Assembly (NCBI GenBank): GCA_036897485.1 | Contig: JAYMTF010001728.1 | Location: 1 to 21,621, forward strand | Direction: 5' to 3' | Length of the DNA: 21,621 nt | Source: Pelargonium nanum | Taxonomy: Eukaryota; Streptophyta; Magnoliopsida; Geraniales; Geraniaceae | Shown here: positions 1 through 9,109 of the stretch, one piece after another | Layout: every line of letters starts with the position of its first letter | Position numbering within the stretch: the stretch's first letter is position 1 | Program-made: the position numbers and the translations under genes | The notes under the pieces: model-generated | Told to the model about the DNA's origin: nothing | What the model saw: the letters and a program-made list of their open reading frames with translations, nothing else | The model's database searches: none

Positions 1-190
1 CAGGTGACGTGGCTGCTTGCTTGGATGGGTTGGCTGACGTGGCGGTGGTCAACCTGTTGTAGCAAGTTACTAGGGCTAAAATAAAAATAAAAATTAAAAA
101 CTTTAAGGGCCAATACCATATGGTTTTGAGGCCAAGGGTTAAAACCAAAATAATTATCAGGCCAGGGGAGGCAAAACTAATTAACCCTTT
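1..190. repeat. Uncharacterised interspersed-repeat fragment
   Basis: No coding sequence is visible. The 9-mer TGACGTGGC occurs twice (5-13 and 35-43). An AT-rich stretch follows, with phrases such as 'aagggccaat' and 'ggccaggggaggc', of a kind I associate with the ends of plant transposons. It appears to stop near 190, where LTR-like sequence begins, so it may be nested in that older element. The family is not identified; the call rests on style and internal repetition only. Confidence 0.3.
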
Positions 191-420
191 CTATAAATTA
201 GGATGCTAATGATTGTATATTAGGAATCTTATTTATACCCTTTCCTTTTATAGGGTGTTTGTAGTCGTTTATATTTTTCTCCTATTTTATATTATTCCAC
301 ATGGTATCATAACCTCTTGATCTTCTGTTTGGAGTTTCCTTTCAAGGTTTCGTTATTCCGGTGACAACCTTAGATTGTTTGCCTAGCCAACTTCTTTCTT
401 TTTCCACAATGTCATGAAAA
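191..420 (+). mobile_element. Decayed Copia-type LTR end with primer-binding site
   Basis: TGGTATCA at 302-309 matches the start of the primer-binding site used by many plant Copia retrotransposons, which pairs with the 3' end of initiator tRNA-Met. It directly follows an AT-rich stretch ending in 'ttccaca', as expected for the 3' end of an LTR with its terminal CA. The 'tataggg' and 'tttgtagtcg' phrases before it resemble LTR R/U5 sequence. No gag or pol coding sequence follows before the exon at 621, so only a short remnant is present, on the coding strand of the host intron. The PBS match is seen; the Copia assignment is inferred. Confidence 0.45.
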
Positions 421-620
421 TTTTATAATTTTCTCTTTATCGATTTTAGTTCTCTTTGTGCTCCACATAAAATATACAATCCTTGTATTTAATTTCCCGC
501 ACTCACAATAAGGACTACAAGAAGCCAATAGATTAGTGCCGATATTTATGTTACTATTTTTGCTATTCGCCTGTGGAAATGGGAATTTGACTGGCTACAA
601 TTGTTGCTTTTATAATTCAG

Positions 621-1352
621 GAAGATGGTATTAATTTGCTAACTGCTATTAAAGGTACTTGCAAATACCGTCGTCGCTCCAAGAAGCATGATTATGTCAC
701 AGACTTTCTGCCACTTAGTAAATCAGAGTTTCAACATGGTTTGGATCGTGTATTTGGGTAATTTAGTAGAATATTTAGTAGCATTTATTTATTATTCCTG
801 TGGACGTCTTGGGTTTTAGAATCTAGTTTTATGATTGAAGAGTTATCTTTAAATTTTAAGATTAGTCTTCAGTTTTGGATGATACATATGAGAGTTTGAA
901 ATTAACAAGGCAAAGTGGTATCAGGTTCCATTTGTTAAATATGCTTCTTACTATCAAATACCAAATGCAATAGTAGGATTTACAGTCTTAGATTCCAAAA
1001 AAGATTTTTGAAAATACTAGATTGTCCATAAAAGTGAATTATCACATGATCTAGTGGGCGATACAAAATACTCTCAAGGCTTTCCTCTTAGTCTTTCTGT
1101 TCGCTCTTTCGATTTATAGTCAATAGTTTAACCTCTGGTATACTGTTAAGCATTCGCGCCTTATGGCCATTCTCATCAACCCTTTATTATTTGTTTTCCA
1201 TAACATACCTTTTGTGTAACCTTATGAGTCATACCATTCTCAACACCCCTCTATTATTTGTTTTCCGTAACATACATTTTCTGGAACTTTAAGAGAGAGA
1301 TCCAATTAATAAAAGCCAGCATGTCAATGTGTTGTACAATGTTGTTAGGTGT

Positions 1353-1401
<49 letters not shown>

Positions 1402-4183
1402 TGTGGATAAGCAAGCGTAACAACCGAGGCTCAAACCTTATACCTCAATAGTTGTTAGGTGTAATTTAACTTGGTTTAGACCCAACTAGTTAGGCTACTA
1501 CTCAAATCTTCAACCCTAATATGCATCTGTTATGTTCCAGGCTTGAGACTATATAATAATGCATGCAGGTTAGGTCGCTTTGCATTTAGTTCTGTGATGT
1601 TCTCAACACTGGAAGATGGAAGGATTGTGAAAGGACTTTTGGGTGTTCCATGTGAAGGTCCAGTCTTGTTTGTTGGTAATCACATGTTGATTGGACTTGA
1701 AATTATGTCACTTATAGAAGAACTCTTGAGAGAGAAGAATATTATGGTCCGAGGTGCTGCTCATCCTGAGTTTTTTGACGGGAAGATGGAGAATTCACGT
1801 AAATTCTCAATATATGATTGGATAAAAGTATTCGGTGGTTTCCCTGTTTCACCAAGTAATCTTTTCAAAATGCTTTCAACAAAATCACATGTTTTGCTCT
1901 ATCCTGGTGGTGTACGTGAGGCTTTTCATTTTAAAGTGTGTCAAGCTCTTTTTAACTATTACCTGGTAAAACTTATATTTATGGTTTCAGACTATACTGT
2001 TCATATACAATTTGTTGGGTTATGTTATTTGTTTAACTTGACTCCAACCCAAAACTTAAGCTGGTAGGTAGGTGGCCCAACATGTATATCAAGTGGCAAC
2101 AGACTTCACATTCTTTCGATGTGGGATACATTAACATTTGGAACCCTTCGGGCATTTTGGGTTTGGATGTAGTCTTTATACAAAACTACTCTATCTTCTT
2201 GTGGTCACTCTCTTCATTCAATTTATCCTTGACCCCCATGATATCTTATCTGTAAATTTTAACAAACTAAAACTATTGATCATTCTTTTTTTAATTTCAT
2301 TTTTTAGAACTATTTTATTTTATATATTTAAAAATAAAAAATGTTCCACGTCAAAGAAGTCGATCACCCCTACCATTCCCCATTCCTCAACTTTTAACGT
2401 TCTGCATTCCTGTTTTTGTTCCATGTACCAAAGCATTTCTAATTCCTTCTACGTCTCGGCTTAATATTCTCGGTCATTTGTCGATCCCATTGTATTAGTG
2501 CCAGATACCTTGCCCACCACCTTATAGCTAAAGATTGAGGTGGAAGCTTAATAGATATCAAATAAACAGTTGTAGCACGTTGGCGATTGCCTTTACAATA
2601 TTGAATTCATGTTTGTTTATGTAATATTGTTTAACATTAAGGTTTATCGTCCGTGGTAAATGTTCTAATTCTATGATTAACAGGGTGAAGAATATAAGTT
2701 ATTTTGGCCCGATCAACCAGAGTTTGTGAGAATGGCAGCTCGATTTGGGGCCATAATTGTTCCATTTGCAGGTGTAGGAGAAGATGATATAATGGAAGTA
2801 AGTTTGTCTATTTCATCCCCAACATTGTTTTTCTTTATTTCGAGTATGACTAGAAGCTTTTTTGTGTTCATGCATTAGCATCGCTTAATAATCTTGTAGT
2901 ATCCCATATATACCTGGCAATTAGCATCTGTTTCTTCTAATATTGATTTGATTCAGCTTTTATAGTTTTCTTAAATGATATAGCAAATCCAGACCGGTCA
3001 AATAGAAGGATTCTAGAATGAAAGTTGGGTGATTTATGCTTGAATTATCAAAATCAGTTTGTGATGAAAAAGTGATAAGAAGAAAATTGTTTAAACTATT
3101 AGTATTGTTACGCATACGGTGAAAAACCAAGTAAATCTGATACATCACATTTACCGAAAACAATAGACATATTAACCAAAATAACTTGGGGAAAATATAG
3201 TTATAAGATTTATTTGATTAGGAACTGTAAAAGAGTCTCAGGTTTTGGTTTGTGTAGAGATTGTGTGTTGACAGTTAAACAAGGGTGTTTATCATCCAAA
3301 TCAAAACCAAAATCAGGTTTGATGAATCTACTCATGAAATAGTGCTAGTGAAGACAACGTTTGTATCCCCACTAGGTCAAGCGGTTTAAGGCGCTTTGGA
3401 TCACTCCGAGGTCTCAAGTTTGAGCCTCTTAGCTAATGTTGGTATCACCGATAAAAGAAAAGGCCCTTTTGAGTTGGAGTGAAGTTTAACAAAGTATCAG
3501 AGTTAGATTGGTCTTGGGCCCATATGACCCATTTGTGTTCATTTTTGGTCCACCTGCAAAACCCGGTTGTGTGATTGGCTTGCACGGGTGGGAGAGTGCC
3601 GAAATACTGAAAACTTACCTTACCAGTTATGGTCTAATGCTTCTTCGTGTATTGATCAAGATTTCTATTCACGGCTCTATATATATTTTGTTGTGATTGA
3701 GTTTACTATTAACCCTGCAGATTGTTCTCGACTGCAACGACCTTCAGAAAATTCCCGGGGGCAAGGACTTAATTAGCCGTGCCACCTTTAGAGTGAGGCA
3801 AGTATAGATATTTACTTGAAGTTAAAGCTTTTTATGATCATATTAATATGGATTGGCATGACATACATATTATTTGGGCATATAGGGAGGCTGTGAGGGG
3901 AGATGTTGCAAACAAGGAGCTTTTTTTTCCTGCAGTGTTACCCAAGATACCTGGCCGTGTTTACCTACTATTCGGGAAGCCCATACAAACGAAGGGAATG
4001 GAAAAGATGCTGAAAAACCGAGAGAATGCAAACGAAATGTATATGCAGATAAAATCGCAAGTTGAAAACATTGCCTACTTGCTTAAGAAGCGAGAGGAGG
4101 ATCCGAATAGGAATATCTTTGACAGAACAATTTACCGAGCTATACATTCTCCAGTTCATCAAGTTCCGGCATTTGAACTTTAG
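621..4183 (+). CDS. Phytyl ester synthase-like acyltransferase, C-terminal half (5 exons, 5' end outside window)
   Basis: This is the 3' part of a plant esterase/lipase/thioesterase (ELT) family gene related to Arabidopsis PES1/PES2. Those plastid enzymes esterify phytol and diacylglycerol with acyl groups during chlorophyll breakdown. I join exons 621-757, 1569-1935, 2684-2797, 3721-3797 and 3886-4183 into 331 codons with no internal stop, ending at TAG 4181-4183. Visible features are the conserved EDG..LL..IKGTCKYRR segment (first exon), SVMFSTLEDG, an HX5E-type acyltransferase motif I (GNHMLIGLE), LLYPGGVREA, the FWPDQPEFVRMAARFGA block, and LPKIPGR..LLFGKPI near the C-terminus. Family members are about 650-700 residues with an N-terminal hydrolase-like domain. 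That half is not in the window, and introns to the left are filled with repeats. The start is therefore unknown. All exons are open, so the gene is probably functional if its 5' half exists. Exact substrate is inferred from family. Confidence 0.88.
1355..1450 (-). mobile_element. 5'-truncated tRNA-derived SINE with 46-nt poly(A) (T run on + strand)
   Basis: A run of 46 T (1355-1400) is followed by about 50 bp which, read on the minus strand, contains GGTTTGAGCC (1437-1428). That is close to the RNA polymerase III B box. The minus-strand text continues like the tail of the SINE at 10775 (gcctcgg, then a gcttg phrase, then A-rich). The unit is flanked by 17-bp direct repeats with one mismatch, 1341-1357 (gttgttaggtgtagttt) and 1451-1467 (gttgttaggtgtaattt), which I read as a target-site duplication. 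It sits about 120 bp upstream of the exon starting at 1569, in antisense orientation to the host gene. Confidence 0.7.
2040..2160. repeat. Possible interspersed-repeat fragment in acyltransferase intron
   Basis: Within the intron 1936-2683, phrases such as 'cttaagctggtaggt', 'ggcccaaca' and 'ttcgatgtgggata' resemble a motif set that recurs in plant intergenic repeats. No inverted repeats or target duplications could be defined. The rest of this intron is T-rich and shows nothing else recognisable. Confidence 0.22.
3365..3460 (+). mobile_element. tRNA-derived SINE copy in intron 2798-3720
   Basis: The stretch 3373-3430 has a tRNA-like A-box region (aggtcaagcggtttaagg) and a B-box-like AGTTTGAGCC (3417-3426), spaced as in a pol III promoter. 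A short A-rich tail follows (gataaaagaaaagg). It is clearly related to the copy at 10775: both read aagYggYttaaggc, then ctt/ttg..gaggtctca, then gttYgagcctc. A functional tRNA is unlikely because no acceptor stem closes around it. Target-site duplications were not found, so the ends are approximate. Confidence 0.6.
3798..3885 (+). other. Probable GC-AG intron of the acyltransferase gene
   Basis: Joining 3797 to 3886 keeps the frame only if the intron begins GCAAGT (3798-3803), the usual GC-donor consensus, and ends in AG at 3884-3885. The result reads ..RVREAVRGDV... An alternative with a GT donor (3802) and acceptor AG at 3888-3889 also keeps the frame and gives ..RVRQAVRGDV... The GC version has the better donor context (GAG before GCAAGT). 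The two differ by one residue. Confidence 0.5.
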
Positions 4184-4728
4184 AGAGAAATTGATATCAG
4201 AAGGTGTGTACATTTTATTCTGGTTTGCACTTCTCAAGCTTCATATTTTACAGATACATATACTACCGTTGTGTCATCATAAGTGTGGTTTGAGAGACTT
4301 CACACTAAGTTATGTAAAATGAGCAGCTTTGTTATTTGTGCACTCACTAACTATTACTGATATTAGAGTGCCTGAGAATATATTGAAAAATAGTGTTTTC
4401 TCATCTTCAAATGAAAGAATAACATTTATTTTGAAATAAATTTTTGTTCGCTAGAACTAAAAATTTATTTCTATGAGTGTATTCTCGTCCACTTTTATCC
4501 GAATATTTTTATTATCAATTTCCAAACAAAGATAGCGCATTAAAAAAAAAAAAGTTGACACTTACATGGTGAATCCAACAATTTGAAGACACAAAAAGTA
4601 ATCATTCATCATTTAAACAGAAAATTAACTTGTTTATTGATGCATAATTGAGATCCAACCTACAACAAAACTAGTAAACTACATTCTAGAGATGAATAGC
4701 AAGCTATTAATTAGAATCCCTCAAGCTT
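4184..4728. other. Convergent 3'-UTR region between acyltransferase and laccase genes
   Basis: The acyltransferase (+) and laccase (-) stop codons are 545 bp apart, tail to tail. On the + strand an AATAAA at 4435-4440 could be the acyltransferase poly(A) signal, about 250 nt after its stop. The remaining sequence is AT-rich with an A11 run near 4542-4553. No gene is visible. Confidence 0.55.
4633..4638 (-). terminator. Laccase poly(A) signal AATAAA
   Basis: TTTATT on the + strand reads AATAAA on the minus strand, about 90 nt past the laccase stop codon. This is a suitable position for a plant near-upstream element. The actual cleavage site is not visible. Confidence 0.5.
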
Positions 4729-7700
4729 TTAAGCCACCGGATCGGAAGCTGGAGAAGTTGGAGAAGACAGTGAGTGTGAACAAAGTGGCATAATGCCTCT
4801 AGGCTCTGGCAGGATGCTGGTTTCTTGTGTGGGCCCATTCCTCACAATAAGTACAGTGTCCATTCCCCAGCTTGCATGTCTTTCCAGATGACAGTGCATA
4901 AACCATACTCCTGAAAACACATGTTCATGTTCATGTCACTGTCATATATATTTATATAAAAAGGAATGTTTAATGTTAAATTTCGCGTACTGAAGCGTTT
5001 CGTGATCCAGATCATTTAGGTTTAGTGCTAAAATAACACTTGCTTTGACAAGTATGGGTAACTTTTTTCATGGAAAGGTACTGTAGTTATTTTATTTTAT
5101 CCGTTTGATAATAAGTGTCATATTTCACTAGTATTTTTGTTCTGAAATAAGTGTCTAGTTTTCTTTTAATAATGTTAGTTATGCATGGAATGTCAATAGT
5201 GTCTTTATAATAAGTTAGTTATGGTATCTGTTTAAGTTTATTACAACACATGTGTATGAGAATAAAATAATAAATATACAACTAGATTCTCCTTAAATTT
5301 TCTTAAAACAGAAAGTGCGAGAATTATTTTGAGACAGATGGAGTATATGATGGAGAAATTTGTTTACCGGGATTATCTGCAATGAACCTGACGGCCGCCC
5401 ATCCTTTGGTGGGCACTCCAACAGTGTTTATTTCCGGTGGATCAACCAAATTATATTTCTTTGGATCCGTCACATTGTTGAAGTTTCCGAAACCTGTTCC
5501 AACCAAGTAGAAGCTATAACCATGGAGATGCATGGGATGATTCATTGCTATCCCAACATTTGTCCCCTGGAATACCAATTCAACCGACTCCCCATAGTTT
5601 ATCATCATCGCTTTCGTCCCCAAATTCGATCTTCGACTAGCCCCAGTTCCGGTGAAGTCATAATATTGAGGTGGCTTTGTGGGAAAGTCCTCTGTATATA
5701 CTCCCTGGTTCATATTTCTACACACATTGAGAAAAGCAATGTAAATTTCTAAATATTGAGTCTATGATTCAATATTGCTAGTTTCACTAAATTTAAACTG
5801 GAAAATTGGATTTCGGGTTTTTCAACCCTAACCCGAATATGATCCAAACGTATGGTTGAGTTTAGTTTTTAGGCACAAAATGTGCAAATTTGCCCGACCC
5901 ATCTCGAAAATTCACAAGATAAACTTGATCCGAAAGTTGGACAAATAGGCGCATGTTCATGTCCAAATTGCTAGCTCTTCACTAAATATATCTCTATAGA
6001 AAGTGAAAGTTAATACCTGTAATATGCCTCCAATACACTCGTATTTGGTGTTACAAATGTTACGTTGTTCAGGGCAGCTGTTAATCTCGTGACCCCGTTG
6101 TCGTCACTTAAGCAACCCGTCGGGTTATCGCAAAGAACATTGTTAAGAGAAACAGTCATGTATATATGTTTGGAAGGTTTACCCAATGGGGTTATTAAAG
6201 GTTGTGCATTCTTTATTTCATCCGTGAACGTTTTTGCCGCGGCCGTGCTGTTGGGCTCTGGAAGTTGGTATGGGAAGAAGGGACAATTAGGACGTTGGTA
6301 CCTTCCATTGTATTGAAAAACTGCGGTTGCAGTGGATTCATCGTAGGTTACGAATGGGAAGTCCGCGTATGCACTCGTGGCAATGTAGTATTCGCTAGGC
6401 GGTTGGTTAGCCGTGACCAAGACGTCAAAGGTTTGTCCCGGGGTTATCATAAGGTAATTTGTCCGGAAGGGTTTAACATATGCTGCATCCTGAGCAACAA
6501 CGGTTAAAGTGTGGTTTCCGATGGCAAAGAAGTTTTCTTCGTTCATGACATTGTTGATTATGCGCAGAAGATAAGTTTGTCCATTATCCACATTCATGCG
6601 AAATGTTGATTCTACAATGAGAAAATAAATGAAATACTGTATAATCTTGTTCGGGCACAAGTTATAAATCAATTAGTGAATTATACTCTTTTATGAGTAG
6701 TGCACATTATATCAATCGACCAGTTAATAATCTTTTAACGTTTTTATCAACTATGTTTTGTAGGTAAGAACTCCAATTTAGTTTCTGAATTTTCGCATAT
6801 GAATAACAAATAGTTATCATATCGCCTATAATTTCGGTTACTTTCTTTGTAAAATGGTCTAACGTGAAATTTAATATATGACTCTTAACGTATAAATTAA
6901 TATAAACTAATGGAAATGATTAATCTATATTTGAAAATCTGATATCTAATTTAAGTTTAAAAAGTTCGAAAGCTAAATTGGGTCCATGTAAAAAATTTCA
7001 GGAATCAAATTAGTTTGTGCTACTTGTGTAATTTAATATTGAACACTATATATTTCTATGAACATTTGATTAAAAGAAGAAACAAGTTGCAATAAAATAG
7101 TAACTCTGCAACTTAAAAAAAAAAAAAACAATTATTTTTAATGTTACCGCAAGAGCATTTGAAGAAATCTCCAGGTTGGCCATTGATGGTCATGGCATCT
7201 GCAAGAGGTGGATCACCACCAATAGGAATGTCTTTGATTCCTTGCATCAAATCACCATGGTACCATGATCCTGTCATCAGAGTATACAAGAATTAATTAA
7301 TTAATAGGAAATTTGTGTTAAAACCATTTGCATTAAAATTGCAGAAGTGACATATAATTTAGGTTATCTATATACCAAGTATAAGTGTTTGTTCTCCGGC
7401 AGGTTTGCGGAACGGAAACCGGCCTCCGGGCGGGGGCAAAATGACAAGTGCACCATAGACGGTGGCTCTTGACCAGTCGCTGTGAGCATGCCACCATAAG
7501 GTACCTTCCTCCGTCGTCAGCAAAATTTTGTACAAAAAACTTCCTCCCGGCTGAATAGGACATTGTGTGATGTATTCAGGGCCATCGGCCCAGGGATTCC
7601 TCGGTTGTTTCACACCGTGCCTGATCACATACATGTTGTTAGACAACCAACTCAAATAAAAGAAAGTTAAACTGATCATAGTCTCATTTATACTTTAATA

Positions 7701-8691
7701 ATAAACCATCTATTGCAAAATATGTGTGTTATTTTATATGCAATATTTGGATCAAAATAAGTGTATTGTTTTTTTATAGTAAGTTAGTTACAAATAAATT
7801 GTCAATAGTGTCATTCTAATAAGCTAGTTAGTATCTTTTAAGTTAGCTACAACATATGTGTAAGATGATATAACAGAAAATATAAATACTAACTCATTTC
7901 TTAATTTTTTTAAAATAAAAAGTAGGATACTTGTTTGGAAACGAAGGGAGTATATTCTAACACATCATCTAAGGTGCATTTGCAGGTGGACTGCAAAGAG
8001 ACAGTAGAAAAGTCCATTGTGGCTAGAGTGATAGCAGAAAAGGCATATAAAAACTAAAAAAAAAATGAGACAAGAAGCTCATCGAGAGATAATATGATAC
8101 TATATAAGGTACCGACTCAACTAAAATCTCAAACTATGTTGAAATTCTCACTTATACTTTAATATTATATTCTAACACATATATTCAAAATATTTATAAC
8201 TAGGAATCCAAATAGCCTTTTGAAGCAGAATGTGAAGCTCTTACTATTATGAATGCCTTTCTTTAAGCTCCTCATTTTGTTAAAATATTTCAAGTCAAGT
8301 GTAGGCGAAAGAGAGATATATTACCAGTGAATAGTTATGCCATACAATCCAGAATTTTGGACCCGAACAAGGACGGTATCGCCTTTGCGAACACGAATCT
8401 CCGGACCCGGAAACATTCCATTTACAGTGAGAATGCTCTTGGTCCGACATAGCCTTGTGAAGTTGGCCTCCTTCAGCTGCAAACCAAACAAATATAACAA
8501 TCACATTGGTTTATTCAAAATCTGATCATATATATATTGAAACTATGTATTAATTTCTGTGTAAGGTGTGTATATATATAGCTTACTTCGAAGTTGTAAT
8601 TGTGCACTTCACTCATAGCAATGCAAAGGAACAGAGTCTCAAGAAGAAAGAAGATTAGAAACTTTGAGCTGAGACCCATCTTCATATTCAT
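4729..8691 (-). CDS. Secreted laccase (multicopper oxidase), complete, 7 exons
   Basis: Laccase (benzenediol:oxygen oxidoreductase) oxidises phenolics such as monolignols or flavonoids and reduces O2 to water in the cell wall. Exons on the minus strand are 8691-8587, 8476-8325, 7620-7376, 7270-7148, 6611-6017, 5717-5368 and 4910-4729. All introns are GT-AG, giving 583 residues, normal for plant laccases. The 152- and 245-bp exons 2 and 3 match the conserved plant laccase layout. A hydrophobic signal peptide spans about residues 7-26. The copper ligands are HWHG (85-88), WWHAHSDW (from 128), NHPMHLHG (466-473) and HCHLERHASWGM (529-540), with Met540 at the axial T1 position. Many N-glycosylation sequons are present (for example NVT, NTS). 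The first of three in-frame ATGs was chosen; 8685 and 8679 are alternatives. It resembles the LAC14/LAC15-like group, but I cannot fix the subfamily. No lesion is seen, so it is probably functional. Confidence 0.95.
5090..5345 (+). repeat. MITE-like repeat copy A in laccase intron 6
   Basis: This AT-rich stretch of about 255 bp begins near 'tccgtttgataataagtgtc' (5100-5119) and ends in 'gatggagtata' (5335-5345). Such ends resemble the ctccctccgt.../...ggagggagta termini of Stowaway-type (Tc1/mariner) MITEs, which insert at TA. It is similar over most of its length to copy B at 7690-7953, sharing gtcaatagtgtc, a taataagYtagtta phrase and a tacaacaYatgtgta phrase. The repeat relationship is seen; the superfamily is inferred. 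Confidence 0.6.
7690..7953 (+). repeat. MITE-like repeat copy B in laccase intron 2
   Basis: This is the homologue of copy A, in the same orientation. It ends in 'aacgaagggagtata' (7939-7953), a better preserved Stowaway-like terminus than copy A has. The left end is eroded and approximate. It occupies much of the intron 7621-8324. It does not touch splice sites and leaves the reading frame unaffected. Confidence 0.6.
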
Positions 8692-8746
8692 CCAGAAGAA
8701 GCACTGGAATATTTTCAGTGCAATATCACATTATGACATTCTAGGG

Positions 8747-8755
8747 CTATTTATA
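8747..8755 (-). promoter_or_regulatory. Laccase TATA box
   Basis: The minus strand reads TATAAATAG, 56 bp upstream of the first ATG at 8691. A start site about 30 bp downstream would give a leader of roughly 30 nt. No other element could be called with confidence in the AT-rich sequence beyond it. Confidence 0.6.
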
Positions 8756-8756
8756 G

Positions 8757-9069
8757 AAAGAGATGAGTGTCTGAATCGGCTGTTACTAGTTGAATACAAT
8801 ATTATGAACAATAAGACATTCCAACAAATGGTAAATATATGTATAAACTAGAAAGAGTTTTTGTAGTAGATTTTGGTACTAAATGTTGCTTTAATATCTA
8901 GTTTGATAACTAAACTTTTAGGGTAATGTTGGTTTACAAATTTTTAATTGAAATACTAGAAAATAGAATATACTGAGTATTTTAAGATTATAATTATTGC
9001 GTTCGTTTAGCATAATAGATGTGTTATTTCAATTCCTTAAAATTTAAAATTATTTAATTGATGAAGAAG
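8757..9069. other. AT-rich laccase upstream region, nothing recognised
   Basis: The region lies upstream of the laccase TATA box on the minus strand and probably contains its promoter. It is AT-rich with no convincing coding frame, repeat or defined regulatory site. Confidence 0.4.
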
Positions 9070-9109
9070 TGAGTTGTAACTGGTTCTACTCAAAAAATTA
9101 TAAGTTACA

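Noticed and set aside
2138-2464. Open frame of 108 codons in the acyltransferase intron
   Set aside because: It is composed of AT-rich intron sequence, shows no protein family and lies between two well-supported exons.
8337-8525. Open frames opposite laccase exon 2 and opposite exons 5 and 6
   Set aside because: These are antisense shadows of conserved laccase exons.
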